Origin: SAR324 cluster bacterium
GTDB taxonomy: Bacteria; SAR324; NAC60-12
DNA: 21,627 nucleotides
Assembly: GCA_022448705.1 (NCBI GenBank)
Contig: JAKUUF010000013.1
Coordinates: forward strand, 1 to 21,627
Direction of reading: 5' to 3'
The notes beneath the pieces were generated by a model. It made no database searches. It saw only the letters and a list, made by a program, of their open reading frames with translations, and was not told the DNA's origin. Shown piece by piece: positions 7,913 through 14,938 of the stretch (the first letter of the stretch is position 1; each line of letters starts with the position of its first letter). The position numbers were made by a program, and so were the translations under genes.

Positions 7913-8629
7913 ATGGAAAATTACTATAAATTATTTGAAGTACCTAATGATGCTGACATCTCTACGCTGCGAAGTGCTTTTCGTAAAAAAGCTAAATCAT
8001 GCCATCCTGATTTGTTTCAGCATGTTAGTCCTGAAGAACGTAAAAATCTGCAAAAAAAATTTGTTCGTCTTTCCCAAGCATACGAAACTTTAGCGGACCC
8101 GAAAAAACGCCAGCTTTTTGATCTGCGCCTTAGAAAATCTAGCGTGAAAGCTGGGCAACAAAATGTCAAGGAATACAGATCAACTTCAAATTCTTCTTCT
8201 CGTAGAAACAATTTCAAACAAAACTCTGCTTTTTCCCGGAGTAATTACAAATCAACTTCTGAGGAATCGGGAGACACATTAGAGGATTTGATCAGAGATG
8301 TTGAAGAAGTCCTGGGACAATTTGGTTTAAATTTCAAAGACCCTCTTGAGATGCTGGTTGATTGGGCACGAGAGGTTTATCAGGAATTAACAGGCGCTTT
8401 TAATGAACAAGAAGAATACAATAAAGATCATGCAGGATTAAAAAATAAATCTCAAAATAATAAACACAATCATAATGATCCTTTGCAAAATATTGAAGAA
8501 GAATTGCAGCGCTTGAAAGCAAAACGTGTCAAATCTGATTTCGGTAAAAGAGAGTCAAAACATTATAAATCCACTGATGATGAGATAGAACAGGAGTTGC
8601 GAAGTATCAAAAATAAATATAAACTTTGA
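7913..8629 (+). CDS. J-domain (DnaJ-like) co-chaperone with disordered C-terminus
   Basis: The 238-residue protein has an N-terminal J domain of about 70 residues: YYKLFEV at the start of helix I, the HPD motif at 31-33 that stimulates DnaK ATPase, and a helix III ending in AYETLADPKKRQLFD. It lacks the Gly/Phe region, zinc finger and CTD of full DnaJ, so it is a class III (type C) J protein. Residues about 80-125 are Ser/Asn/Arg-rich and probably disordered. A short helical block (about 130-165, LEDLIRDVEEVLGQFG) and a charged coiled-coil-like tail (IEEELQRLKAKR, IEQELRSIKNKYKL) follow, with QNNKHNHN between. The client is unknown. ATG at 7913 has no obvious Shine-Dalgarno, only AAAAA before it. 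The glycosyltransferase follows 24 bases downstream, probably cotranscribed. Confidence 0.85.
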   Translation: MENYYKLFEVPNDADISTLRSAFRKKAKSCHPDLFQHVSPEERKNLQKKFVRLSQAYETLADPKKRQLFDLRLRKSSVKAGQQNVKEYRSTSNSSSRRNNFKQNSAFSRSNYKSTSEESGDTLEDLIRDVEEVLGQFGLNFKDPLEMLVDWAREVYQELTGAFNEQEEYNKDHAGLKNKSQNNKHNHNDPLQNIEEELQRLKAKRVKSDFGKRESKHYKSTDDEIEQELRSIKNKYKL

Positions 8630-8653
8630 ACAGCAAAATCTATTCAGAAGCTC

Positions 8654-9583
8654 ATGAGCATCCAGAAATCCACTATTGTAGTTCTTATTCCATGTTTGAA
8701 TGAAGAAATTACAATTGGGAAAGTAATTAGAGATTTTCAAAAGTCAATTCCCGAAGCACAAATAATTGTTTTTGATAACAATAGTACCGACCGTACTGCT
8801 TCTATAGCACATGAATCCGGAGCAAAAGTAATTAAAGAATTACGACCCGGTAAGGGACATGTGATGGCCAATATGTTCCGGAAAGTGGAAGCCGATTATT
8901 ATGTTATCGTTGATGGAGATGACACTTATTCTGCAGAGCATGTTCGGCAATTGTTAGAGCCTGTGCTTGATGAAAGTGCAGAAATGTCTGTTGCTGCCCG
9001 TTTAGAGGAATATACTGAACAATCATTTCGTCCATTCCATATTTTTGGCAACAATCTTGTACGCAGGCTGGTTAACTGGATTTTTCACAGCAATCTAACC
9101 GATATCATGTCCGGGTACCGTGCCTGCTCCCGAGAGTTAGTTAAGGCTGTACCCATTTTTTCTTCCGGATTTGAAGTTGAAACAGAATTTACAATCCGGA
9201 CTCTTGATTATGGCTTCCGTATTACGGAAGTTCCCGTACCCTACCGTAAGCGCCCGGAAGGCTCCTCTTCAAAACTGCGTACTTTTCATGATGGCTTCCG
9301 CATACTTTCTGAAATTGCCAGAATCGCCAAGGCCTACAAGCCATTTACTTTTTTTGGTGGAATTGGACTAGTATTGATAATAATTGGAGGAATATCCGGA
9401 ATTTGGGTAATTCTGGATTATCTGGAGGACGAATATGTAAATAAGGTGCCAACTGCTATTTTATCAACAGGTATGATGCTTCTTGGATTTGGAAGCATTG
9501 GTATCGGTATTTTGCTGAACACGATTAACTATCGTTTCCGCGAAAATTTGCGATTGTTGCACAAAAAAATTAATGATCGCTAG
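8654..9583 (+). CDS. Family 2 glycosyltransferase, DPM1/GtrB-like, with two C-terminal membrane helices
   Basis: The 309-residue protein has an N-terminal GT-A domain: LIPCLNEEITIGKVI, VFDNNSTDRT (D41) and the metal-binding VDGDDTY (D87, D89, D90). Further on are SGYRACSRELV and FEVETEFTIR, typical of polyprenyl-phosphate mannose/glucose synthase-like enzymes. Two hydrophobic spans (about 231-257 and 266-291) anchor the C-terminus in the inner membrane, as in GtrB-like enzymes. It probably transfers a sugar from a nucleotide donor to a polyprenyl phosphate carrier on the cytoplasmic face; donor and acceptor cannot be read from sequence. ATG at 8654 has a GAAG 6 bases upstream. It is convergent with the glycine-zipper gene at 9690, with about 106 bases of featureless DNA between. 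Confidence 0.88.
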   Translation: MSIQKSTIVVLIPCLNEEITIGKVIRDFQKSIPEAQIIVFDNNSTDRTASIAHESGAKVIKELRPGKGHVMANMFRKVEADYYVIVDGDDTYSAEHVRQLLEPVLDESAEMSVAARLEEYTEQSFRPFHIFGNNLVRRLVNWIFHSNLTDIMSGYRACSRELVKAVPIFSSGFEVETEFTIRTLDYGFRITEVPVPYRKRPEGSSSKLRTFHDGFRILSEIARIAKAYKPFTFFGGIGLVLIIIGGISGIWVILDYLEDEYVNKVPTAILSTGMMLLGFGSIGIGILLNTINYRFRENLRLLHKKINDR

Positions 9584-9689
9584 TGGAAAAAATTATAATT
9601 GGGTAGATTATTTGGACTTCAGCAGAACCTTTTCTTAAGGAAGTTGGCAACTCTCTTCTTTAAAATGGCTTCTTTTGGCGCAAGTGTTG

Positions 9690-10340
9690 CTAAAACTTCA
9701 ATCGGAAGGAAATTAATAATGAATCTTCTTTTTGGGCGAGAAACCAGCCTGATGGAGTAAATATAAAGCCTGTGGGCTGAGAATTGTCTTCAGGACGTGG
9801 TGCTCCGGGATTCCAGACACTTCGTGTGCCTAACATGATCCCTACCACGGCTCCGAGCACAGTGCTGGTACCAATCGTGCGAAACTGTTGTCGAGTATTT
9901 GTCTCTTTTCGAATAAATGCGAACCAGGTACCCATCATCAGCCCTGTACCTGCACCATATCCTAGATTTGAGGGAGCATCTTTACCCTCCTGTGATAACA
10001 GTTCGCGTCTGACAATGAGATCGTCCTTTAATGTTGATTCAGTTTCCTCTGAAAATGCACCTTCCTCGAGGTATTGATCGGTTGATTCATATTGAGAATC
10101 CAGTGAGTCTGAGCGATCTTGCCCAGGTTGAATTCCGAAATCTTGTATGCCACCTGTGCCAAAATCACTGCTTTGGAAGTCGTCATCTGTGAATTGCTCA
10201 AAACCAAATTCGTCATCTCCCTCCAACATGAGGGGATCATCGTCAAAATTTTGCGCAATTATATTTACCGGAGAAAAAACCAAAAAACAAAGTACCGAAA
10301 AAATTACTAATATCCTTGGAATGGTCTTGAAGAGGAACAT
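9690..10340 (-). CDS. Secreted glycine-zipper protein with acidic linker (paralogue A)
   Basis: I recognise no named family. I chose ATG at 10340 (216 residues) over a longer reading from TTG at 10442, because only the shorter form begins with a signal sequence (MFLFKTIPRILVIFSVLCFL, ending near NIIAQ). Then comes an acidic Asp/Glu/Ser/Gln-rich linker of about 80-90 residues (DDDPLMLEGDDEFGF), then two Gly-rich hydrophobic segments (GYGAGTGLMMGTWFAFI and STVLGAVVGIMLGT) separated by a short polar hairpin, a polar stretch, and a C-terminal strand LISFRLKF. The signal peptide, two-helix glycine zipper and terminal aromatic strand are shared with the two divergent genes at 10605 and 11068. I infer an envelope protein, possibly inserted in or assembling at a membrane; function unknown. 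Confidence 0.7.
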   Translation of the reverse strand: MFLFKTIPRILVIFSVLCFLVFSPVNIIAQNFDDDPLMLEGDDEFGFEQFTDDDFQSSDFGTGGIQDFGIQPGQDRSDSLDSQYESTDQYLEEGAFSEETESTLKDDLIVRRELLSQEGKDAPSNLGYGAGTGLMMGTWFAFIRKETNTRQQFRTIGTSTVLGAVVGIMLGTRSVWNPGAPRPEDNSQPTGFIFTPSGWFLAQKEDSLLISFRLKF

Positions 10341-10604
10341 ATATAAGAGATTGCAATTCGGAGCAAGATATTGGTTATTAATTTGCAAAAGGCTTTCATT
10401 AATTATTTCCAAAGCCTGAATGCAAATCTCATTCAATATCAAAAAAACCCGAAAAAACTTTGCTCAATTTAGTCATCAGCATTAAAACGTATTCTAGCAT
10501 TTAGATTTACAAAAAACGAGAGACAGTTGATGGAATGTTTTGCTTCCGAAATTCATATAAATCAGAATTATAATTCCTCTAAAGCTAAAATCCATCACGG
10601 TTGT

Positions 10605-11036
10605 ATGAATTTGAAAAAAATAATTTCTTTTCTTTCAATTTTACTTTTAGTTTTGATTGCCACCTCCACATTGCAGGCACAGGAAAAAGGGCCTTTAATG
10701 ATGAAGCAGGAGCTTGGATATACACTTGGTGGAGGTGTATTTGGAGCAGGACTGGGTATTGTAGTGTGGTTTATGGATCCACTTAATCCTAGTGTTACTC
10801 TAAAAAGCACTGTAACAAATGGTTTCGTTGCGGGAACCGCTTTAGGTGCTTTATTTGGATTTTATATGTTGCAGAATGCGATAGTTGTTCCCTCAGATAC
10901 CACTTTACCACAAAATTTGGATCAACTTTTAGGTAGTAATGGGCTTGAAAGGCCAATTCATCGTTCAATAATTTCTCAGGCAGAAACTCAGTCATCTCAT
11001 TCGATTAAGCTAACTGTATTTGGATTCCGCTTTTAG
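10605..11036 (+). CDS. Secreted glycine-zipper protein (paralogue B)
   Basis: A 143-residue protein of unknown function. I placed the start at ATG 10605 (MNLKKIISFLSILLLVLIAT, signal peptide ending STLQAQ) rather than the upstream ATG at 10527, which would put 26 polar residues ahead of the signal sequence. Two Gly-rich hydrophobic stretches follow: GYTLGGGVFGAGLGIVVWF and NGFVAGTALGALFGFYML, separated by DPLNPSVTLKSTVT. A polar tail of about 45 residues ends in KLTVFGFRF-stop. It resembles its neighbours A (9690) and C (11068) in plan rather than in close identity. It is likely the first gene of a B-C-lptC operon, as the next gene begins 31 bases downstream. Confidence 0.72.
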   Translation: MNLKKIISFLSILLLVLIATSTLQAQEKGPLMMKQELGYTLGGGVFGAGLGIVVWFMDPLNPSVTLKSTVTNGFVAGTALGALFGFYMLQNAIVVPSDTTLPQNLDQLLGSNGLERPIHRSIISQAETQSSHSIKLTVFGFRF

Positions 11037-11067
11037 GAATAATTTTTCGTTGATTTCTATTCAAAAG

Positions 11068-11514
11068 ATGAAAAACAGGCTGAAAAAAATCTTTGTTATA
11101 GCAGTCTTACTGGGAAACATTAGTTTGTCCACTGTTTCAGCCCAACAAGAAGTTTTACCACTTGCTGAAACACAAAAACCTGTGATGTATTCAGTTTTTT
11201 GGAATACACTTTGGGGATCTGCATGGGGTGCTACAATGGGTTTTTCTTACCATTTAGTGTCAGGAATTCAACTTCGTGAATCAATTATTACTGCAACCAC
11301 CATTGGGGGTGTGCTCGGTTATGGTCTGGGAATTTATTTAGTTGTAAGTGGGCTGAGTTTTGATAAAACATACCTTCTGGAACTGCCAACACCAAAGTTC
11401 CAGGCACATCATAATTCTTCATCCTTTACAGTTGAAAACCTTCAGCTAGCTGCCCGTCCAAAGAAATATGATCCTACAAAGTGGGAGTTGCCAATTTACA
11501 CATTCCGCTTCTGA
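11068..11514 (+). CDS. Secreted glycine-zipper protein (paralogue C)
   Basis: A 148-residue protein of unknown function. I placed the start at ATG 11068, giving the signal sequence MKNRLKKIFVIAVLLGNISL ending STVSAQ; an alternative TTG at 11020 would overlap gene B and add a non-signal extension. Two Gly-rich hydrophobic segments are present, WNTLWGSAWGATMGFSYHLV and ATTIGGVLGYGLGIYLVV, separated by a polar SGIQLRES hairpin. A polar tail of about 60 residues ends PIYTFRF-stop, again an aromatic terminal strand. It lies between paralogue B and the lptC-like gene, 21 bases before the latter, so probably cotranscribed. An envelope role is inferred from the signal peptide and neighbourhood only. 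Confidence 0.72.
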   Translation: MKNRLKKIFVIAVLLGNISLSTVSAQQEVLPLAETQKPVMYSVFWNTLWGSAWGATMGFSYHLVSGIQLRESIITATTIGGVLGYGLGIYLVVSGLSFDKTYLLELPTPKFQAHHNSSSFTVENLQLAARPKKYDPTKWELPIYTFRF

Positions 11515-11535
11515 ACAGTTTTTTCTCAACTCCAG

Positions 11536-12186
11536 ATGGCATCTAAGGGCCTTCACTCTTATTCTTCATTTTTACATGAAAACCGTAAAGAACTGGCGAT
11601 TCTTCTTTTAATAGGTGCGGTTGCTGGTGCTGCTTATTATTTTTTCCATTACAGCCAGCCACAGGAAATTATCCCCTTGGAAGAGAGAGGGGTTTTAGAT
11701 TTACAGCAGATCACTATAAATGATTTTCAGCATGAGCGAAAAAGTTGGAAACTAATAGGAAATCGTGCAGTTGTTTCAGAAAAGTCTAATCGGATGCGCA
11801 TTGAGAAAGTCAAAATCTGGGTTTATGCTGTTGACAACTCCTCCGATAATTCCTCTTCAGAAAACTCAGCTTCAGTTAACAATTCTTCTGAGCAGGTAGC
11901 TCTATATATTACCGCCGACCAGGGTCTTATAGAAAAGCACGACAACAGGGTAACACTTTCCGGAAATGTTGTATTGTGGCGTGAGGATGGATCAGAAGCT
12001 CATACAGAAACAGCAATCTACGACGCAAAGAAAGAAATACTAACCATCCCCAAGCCTGTAAGGATGTTAGGTGAAGGCCACACAATGCTAGGCAGCGGTC
12101 TGACATACGATGTTTCAAAAGGCATTCTAAATTTAAAAGAACCTGTACTGGTTAGACATGATAATAATACTGTGAAAAGTAATTAA
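11536..12186 (+). CDS. lptC: LPS-export periplasmic protein LptC-like
   Basis: The 216-residue protein has one N-terminal membrane anchor (about 20-38, AILLLIGAVAGAAYYFF) and a periplasmic beta-jellyroll of the LptC/OstA type. LTITADQG-like ALYITADQGLIEKHDNRVTL and the following SGNVVLWREDGSEAHTETA are the classic LptC/LptA strand repeat, repeated as ...LGSGLTYDVSKGILNLKEPV. It should relay LPS from LptB2FG to LptA in the transenvelope bridge. Unusually, residues about 100-119 form a low-complexity Asn/Ser insert (NSSDNSSSENSASVNNSSEQ) in a loop between strands. ATG at 11536 has no clear Shine-Dalgarno. lptA and lptB, often downstream, are absent here; the next gene is convergent. Confidence 0.82.
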   Translation: MASKGLHSYSSFLHENRKELAILLLIGAVAGAAYYFFHYSQPQEIIPLEERGVLDLQQITINDFQHERKSWKLIGNRAVVSEKSNRMRIEKVKIWVYAVDNSSDNSSSENSASVNNSSEQVALYITADQGLIEKHDNRVTLSGNVVLWREDGSEAHTETAIYDAKKEILTIPKPVRMLGEGHTMLGSGLTYDVSKGILNLKEPVLVRHDNNTVKSN

Positions 12187-12206
12187 TCCACCGTTTTGAA
12201 ATAGTT

Positions 12207-14174
12207 TCACCAATAAAAATGAAGGGCTAGAATTCCTTCTATATACTCCAGTTGCTGTACCTCCAACCTGATATCCCAGTTTTGTGAAATGGTCATTCTT
12301 TGGTCAAATCTTGTATTCTGATATACTTTTTTTGGTCCTTGCAGGCTTTGAAACCATCCGCGTTCAAGCCTGATTTTCCACATCTCCATGGGACTCCAGT
12401 TTACTCCTAAATGCGGTGCATATCCCAATGAAATTGCTGACTTTGATTCTTTATCAGTTTCTCCATATAACTCCACAAAAGCGTGTTCAACATCTTTACC
12501 TGCTAATGAAATAGCTCCCCCCATACCTCCGGAAATTAAAAATTTTCTGCAGGGAGAGCAACCTAAATTTTCACGCTCCCATCCTGCCCTAGTCCGCCAT
12601 GACCAATCAAAATCGCCTGAAATCCCGGTTGGATTGAGAGCGTATTTTTGGATATTGAATAGTTGGAATTGAGTCAGTTCAAATGAATCATCACGAAATT
12701 GTATGTGCAAATCCAGAGTAACAACTTCAGCATTAAGCAAGTGCCCGGATTCTTCACCAAGTAAATCGTGGTAGTTTGCCCAAACTCCCGTTTCAAGTGC
12801 GTGCCCCAAAAAATCATTGAACACAGCTCCCAGCCTGAAACGCATAGGAGGCGTCCCTTCAGTAGGAGATTTAGTGTTTTCAAACGGGAATTCATTTTCA
12901 AGAATGGGTAATTTACTTCGAACACGTAGCAATTTGGAACGCTCTGGACTTTGTTTTAAATCTGGCTCTATCGTTTTTTGATACTGTTGGTGGTCAAGCA
13001 AAACGTCAATGATTTGTGCTTGAGAACGTTCCGTCAAATTTCGAAAATCATTTGAGTCTATATAATTTTCATATTTTATCAGCTTCTTCAAATGCACATG
13101 CTCCAATTCACTTAATTGTGTTGCACGTGTTTGCAATTTTCTTTGTCTTGAAGGAATAAGCCTGGGTTTGCCAAGCAGGGACAGTTGGTTGGAGTCACTG
13201 CTGATTTTGTTCAATTTAAAAACTACATCAACCGGAATTGCCCACAATGCTCCTGATGTGTTGATTCGAGTTGAATCGGTCCAGGCCATTTCGAGCAGTT
13301 CCGCCATTCTGTATGCACAATTATCCAGAAAGAAATAATACTTGAATTGCACGTTTTGAAGCAATTCCCAGGCATGGAAAGTTATACGATATTGTTGTTC
13401 TCTATTGAAATGAAGTGGATATTCCCATAAATCACGCAATTCATTTTCTCCATAAACATGATTAAAATTATAAAATCTCTCATCAGTAAATCTGCCTTCG
13501 TAACCTCCAAAAATTCCACGTAAAGCATATGTAAATGGATTGTCATCAGGATTAACTATTGCGCCGAAATTTAAAGTCGGCCTGAGCAATGAATGCCCAA
13601 AATGTCGATTGCTGGAATTAAACTTTATCAGTAAATGTCCAAAAGTTGAGGCAGGATTTTTCAGAAAAGATGATACAAACACTATACTGATTCCAGTTGC
13701 TTCTTTTAAATTTGCCCAGCGCTCAAAAAGAGGACAAGTCAGTTCAGTTAATTCAGGGAAATCTAGCTGGCTCCGTAGCCATTGAAAACGGGCAATGAAC
13801 TTGCAGCGGGCATGTTGATCTGGTTTATCACTAACTGGTCCGAGCAATGCTATCAGAGTTGATTTCAATTCTTCCGCAGGATTTGTTTTACCTAATGGTG
13901 AAAGGAAAAAACTGGGACTCACGATATCACTTTTAAAACTCCACTGACCGACTGATTCACCAATTGAATAGAAATGAAGGAGTTTCAGCCAATAAGGATG
14001 ATGAGAAAGTTTACGTTCCCGTGCTTGTTTCCAAAGCGACAAGAAAATTGCTGTTTCATTGGATGAAGCAGGTTCTGAAATCCTGGTTTTTCCAACAGCA
14101 TGTGTTCCTTGCATGAACATAAGCAGCAAGAATATCACCCAGCAAAACTGGCGTTTAAATTGAAAAATAGACAC
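12207..14174 (-). CDS. lnb: Lnb/DUF4105-type envelope protein, probable lipoprotein N-acyltransferase, with C-terminal beta-barrel
   Basis: The 655-residue secreted protein has a signal peptide at 1-26 (FCWVIFLLLMFMQGTHA). An N-terminal helical region (about 40-160) precedes the DUF4105/Lnb periplasmic domain. KNPASTFGHLLIKF (H180) and FFLDNCAYRMAELL (C286) carry the conserved His and Cys expected of this papain-like family, along with GGYEGRFT at 223-230. About 430-655 alternates short polar/aromatic strands (AVFNDFLGHALETGVWANY, FDWSWRTRAGWERENLG, up to the final LALHFYW), consistent with an outer-membrane beta-barrel. The family includes Lnb, described as an alternative lipoprotein N-acyltransferase; activity here is inferred from the motifs. 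The start is GTG at 14174. It is convergent with lptC, 20 bases apart. Confidence 0.75.
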   Translation of the reverse strand: MSIFQFKRQFCWVIFLLLMFMQGTHAVGKTRISEPASSNETAIFLSLWKQARERKLSHHPYWLKLLHFYSIGESVGQWSFKSDIVSPSFFLSPLGKTNPAEELKSTLIALLGPVSDKPDQHARCKFIARFQWLRSQLDFPELTELTCPLFERWANLKEATGISIVFVSSFLKNPASTFGHLLIKFNSSNRHFGHSLLRPTLNFGAIVNPDDNPFTYALRGIFGGYEGRFTDERFYNFNHVYGENELRDLWEYPLHFNREQQYRITFHAWELLQNVQFKYYFFLDNCAYRMAELLEMAWTDSTRINTSGALWAIPVDVVFKLNKISSDSNQLSLLGKPRLIPSRQRKLQTRATQLSELEHVHLKKLIKYENYIDSNDFRNLTERSQAQIIDVLLDHQQYQKTIEPDLKQSPERSKLLRVRSKLPILENEFPFENTKSPTEGTPPMRFRLGAVFNDFLGHALETGVWANYHDLLGEESGHLLNAEVVTLDLHIQFRDDSFELTQFQLFNIQKYALNPTGISGDFDWSWRTRAGWERENLGCSPCRKFLISGGMGGAISLAGKDVEHAFVELYGETDKESKSAISLGYAPHLGVNWSPMEMWKIRLERGWFQSLQGPKKVYQNTRFDQRMTISQNWDIRLEVQQLEYIEGILALHFYW

Positions 14175-14364
14175 GTGAGTTTTTGCTTAAATTAAACCCG
14201 GTCAATCTGTCCGAGTCTGATATTTATTTTTTCTTTAACACAAGGTTTCCCCCTGCAATGCAGTTTTCAGCTAACAGATAAGATCGACTGCAGAGTGGAA
14301 AGCTAAATTTTAAAATACAAAGATTAATTTAATTTTTGTATAACTTAAAAATTTTTCTAATTAA

Positions 14365-14466
14365 TTGGAATTGTTTTTTTGCTCAGATTTGAAAAAGATT
14401 TGGGGAGCGTGTGGATGTTCATGTGGAAGTGCATGTGGATTAGCCAGAAACTTTTTAGGTAGATAA
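14365..14466 (+). CDS. Possible tiny Cys/Gly-rich peptide (speculative)
   Basis: This open frame could start at TTG 14365 and encode 33 residues beginning MELFFCSDLKKIW. It continues GACGCSCGSACG, then LARNFLGR-stop. The DNA has a 12-base period: TGTGGA at 14410, 14422 and 14434. Four of the five Cys lie in 10 residues, flanked by Gly and small residues, like metal-binding or ribosomally made modified-peptide precursors. There is no Shine-Dalgarno, the start is the weak TTG, and no radical SAM, YcaO or transport gene is visible near it. It may equally be a chance repeat. Confidence 0.22.
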   Translation: MELFFCSDLKKIWGACGCSCGSACGLARNFLGR

Positions 14467-14681
14467 TTTAGATAATAATGGAAGCCCCGGGTAATAATGG
14501 TACAACAGTAAGCTTGAACAAACCAATAAATTTATTTTTCTCGAAAAGAGTTTGGCTGCTTTGGCATGAATTGTCTATACAGAATTTTAACAGACTTAGT
14601 ACATTTGGTTGTTCTTATGTTTTTATTTAAAGCAGTTTTATTTAGTATCTGTAGCGGAAAAATTTCCTGCAATAATAATTT

Positions 14682-14699
14682 AAATTCAAAGTTGAATTT
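14682..14699. repeat. 18-base palindrome, possible operator
   Basis: AAATTCAA-AG-TTGAATTT forms a perfect 8-bp dyad around a central AG, about 240 bases upstream of the TonB-C-domain gene. The two-base centre makes a DNA-binding site for a dimeric regulator more likely than an RNA hairpin. In AT-rich DNA such dyads also occur by chance. Confidence 0.25.
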
Positions 14700-14938
14700 G
14701 CGAAAAAGTAATCTTTCAGAATTGACCAACACACAAAACGTCAAGAGGCGCATCATTTGCTTTGTATTTTATGGGAAGCGAAGTAAAGTCTGCTGCAATA
14801 TTCTGCATCGTTGAAGTCATCTTCTAGATGAGTTTAATAAATCAGGAGGCAGTAAATAATTGCATTCTAAAGATTCGTTGTATCAGCAAGTGCAATTGGA
14901 ATGATGAAATTGAAGTCTGAAGGAAGCTTATTACATAA

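Larger units (their letters stand above)
14175..14938. other. 764-base gap, no convincing protein gene
   Basis: A divergent intergenic region between lnb (minus) and the TonB-C-domain protein (plus). The promoters of both should lie here, but no strong -35/-10 pair is seen. It contains a short Cys/Gly-rich ORF (14365-14466, separate entry) and an 18-base palindrome (14682-14699, separate entry). A plus-strand open frame around 14566-14814 and an opposing one at 14532-14756 look like AT-rich noise, full of Lys, Asn, Phe and Cys, with no ribosome site. A small RNA could lie here, but I see no stem of more than 8 bp. Confidence 0.5.

Noticed and set aside
9665..9760. 31-codon plus-strand frame beginning MASFGASVAKT
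   Set aside because: Overlaps the 3' end of the glycine-zipper gene in antisense and has no ribosome site; too short to support.
10341..10442. N-terminal extension of paralogue A from TTG at 10442
   Set aside because: It would put 34 residues ahead of an otherwise good signal peptide; the internal ATG at 10340 is preferred.
11020..11067. TTG start of paralogue C overlapping gene B
   Set aside because: It adds a non-conserved lead ahead of the signal sequence; the ATG at 11068 fits better.
14410..14439. TGTGGA repeats as a possible CRISPR or iteron array
   Set aside because: Only three 6-base copies with a 12-base period; no longer repeat or spacer structure.
14532..14814. Opposing 74- and 82-codon frames in the large gap
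   Set aside because: Lys/Asn/Phe/Cys-rich, no ribosome site, and each is the shadow of the other.
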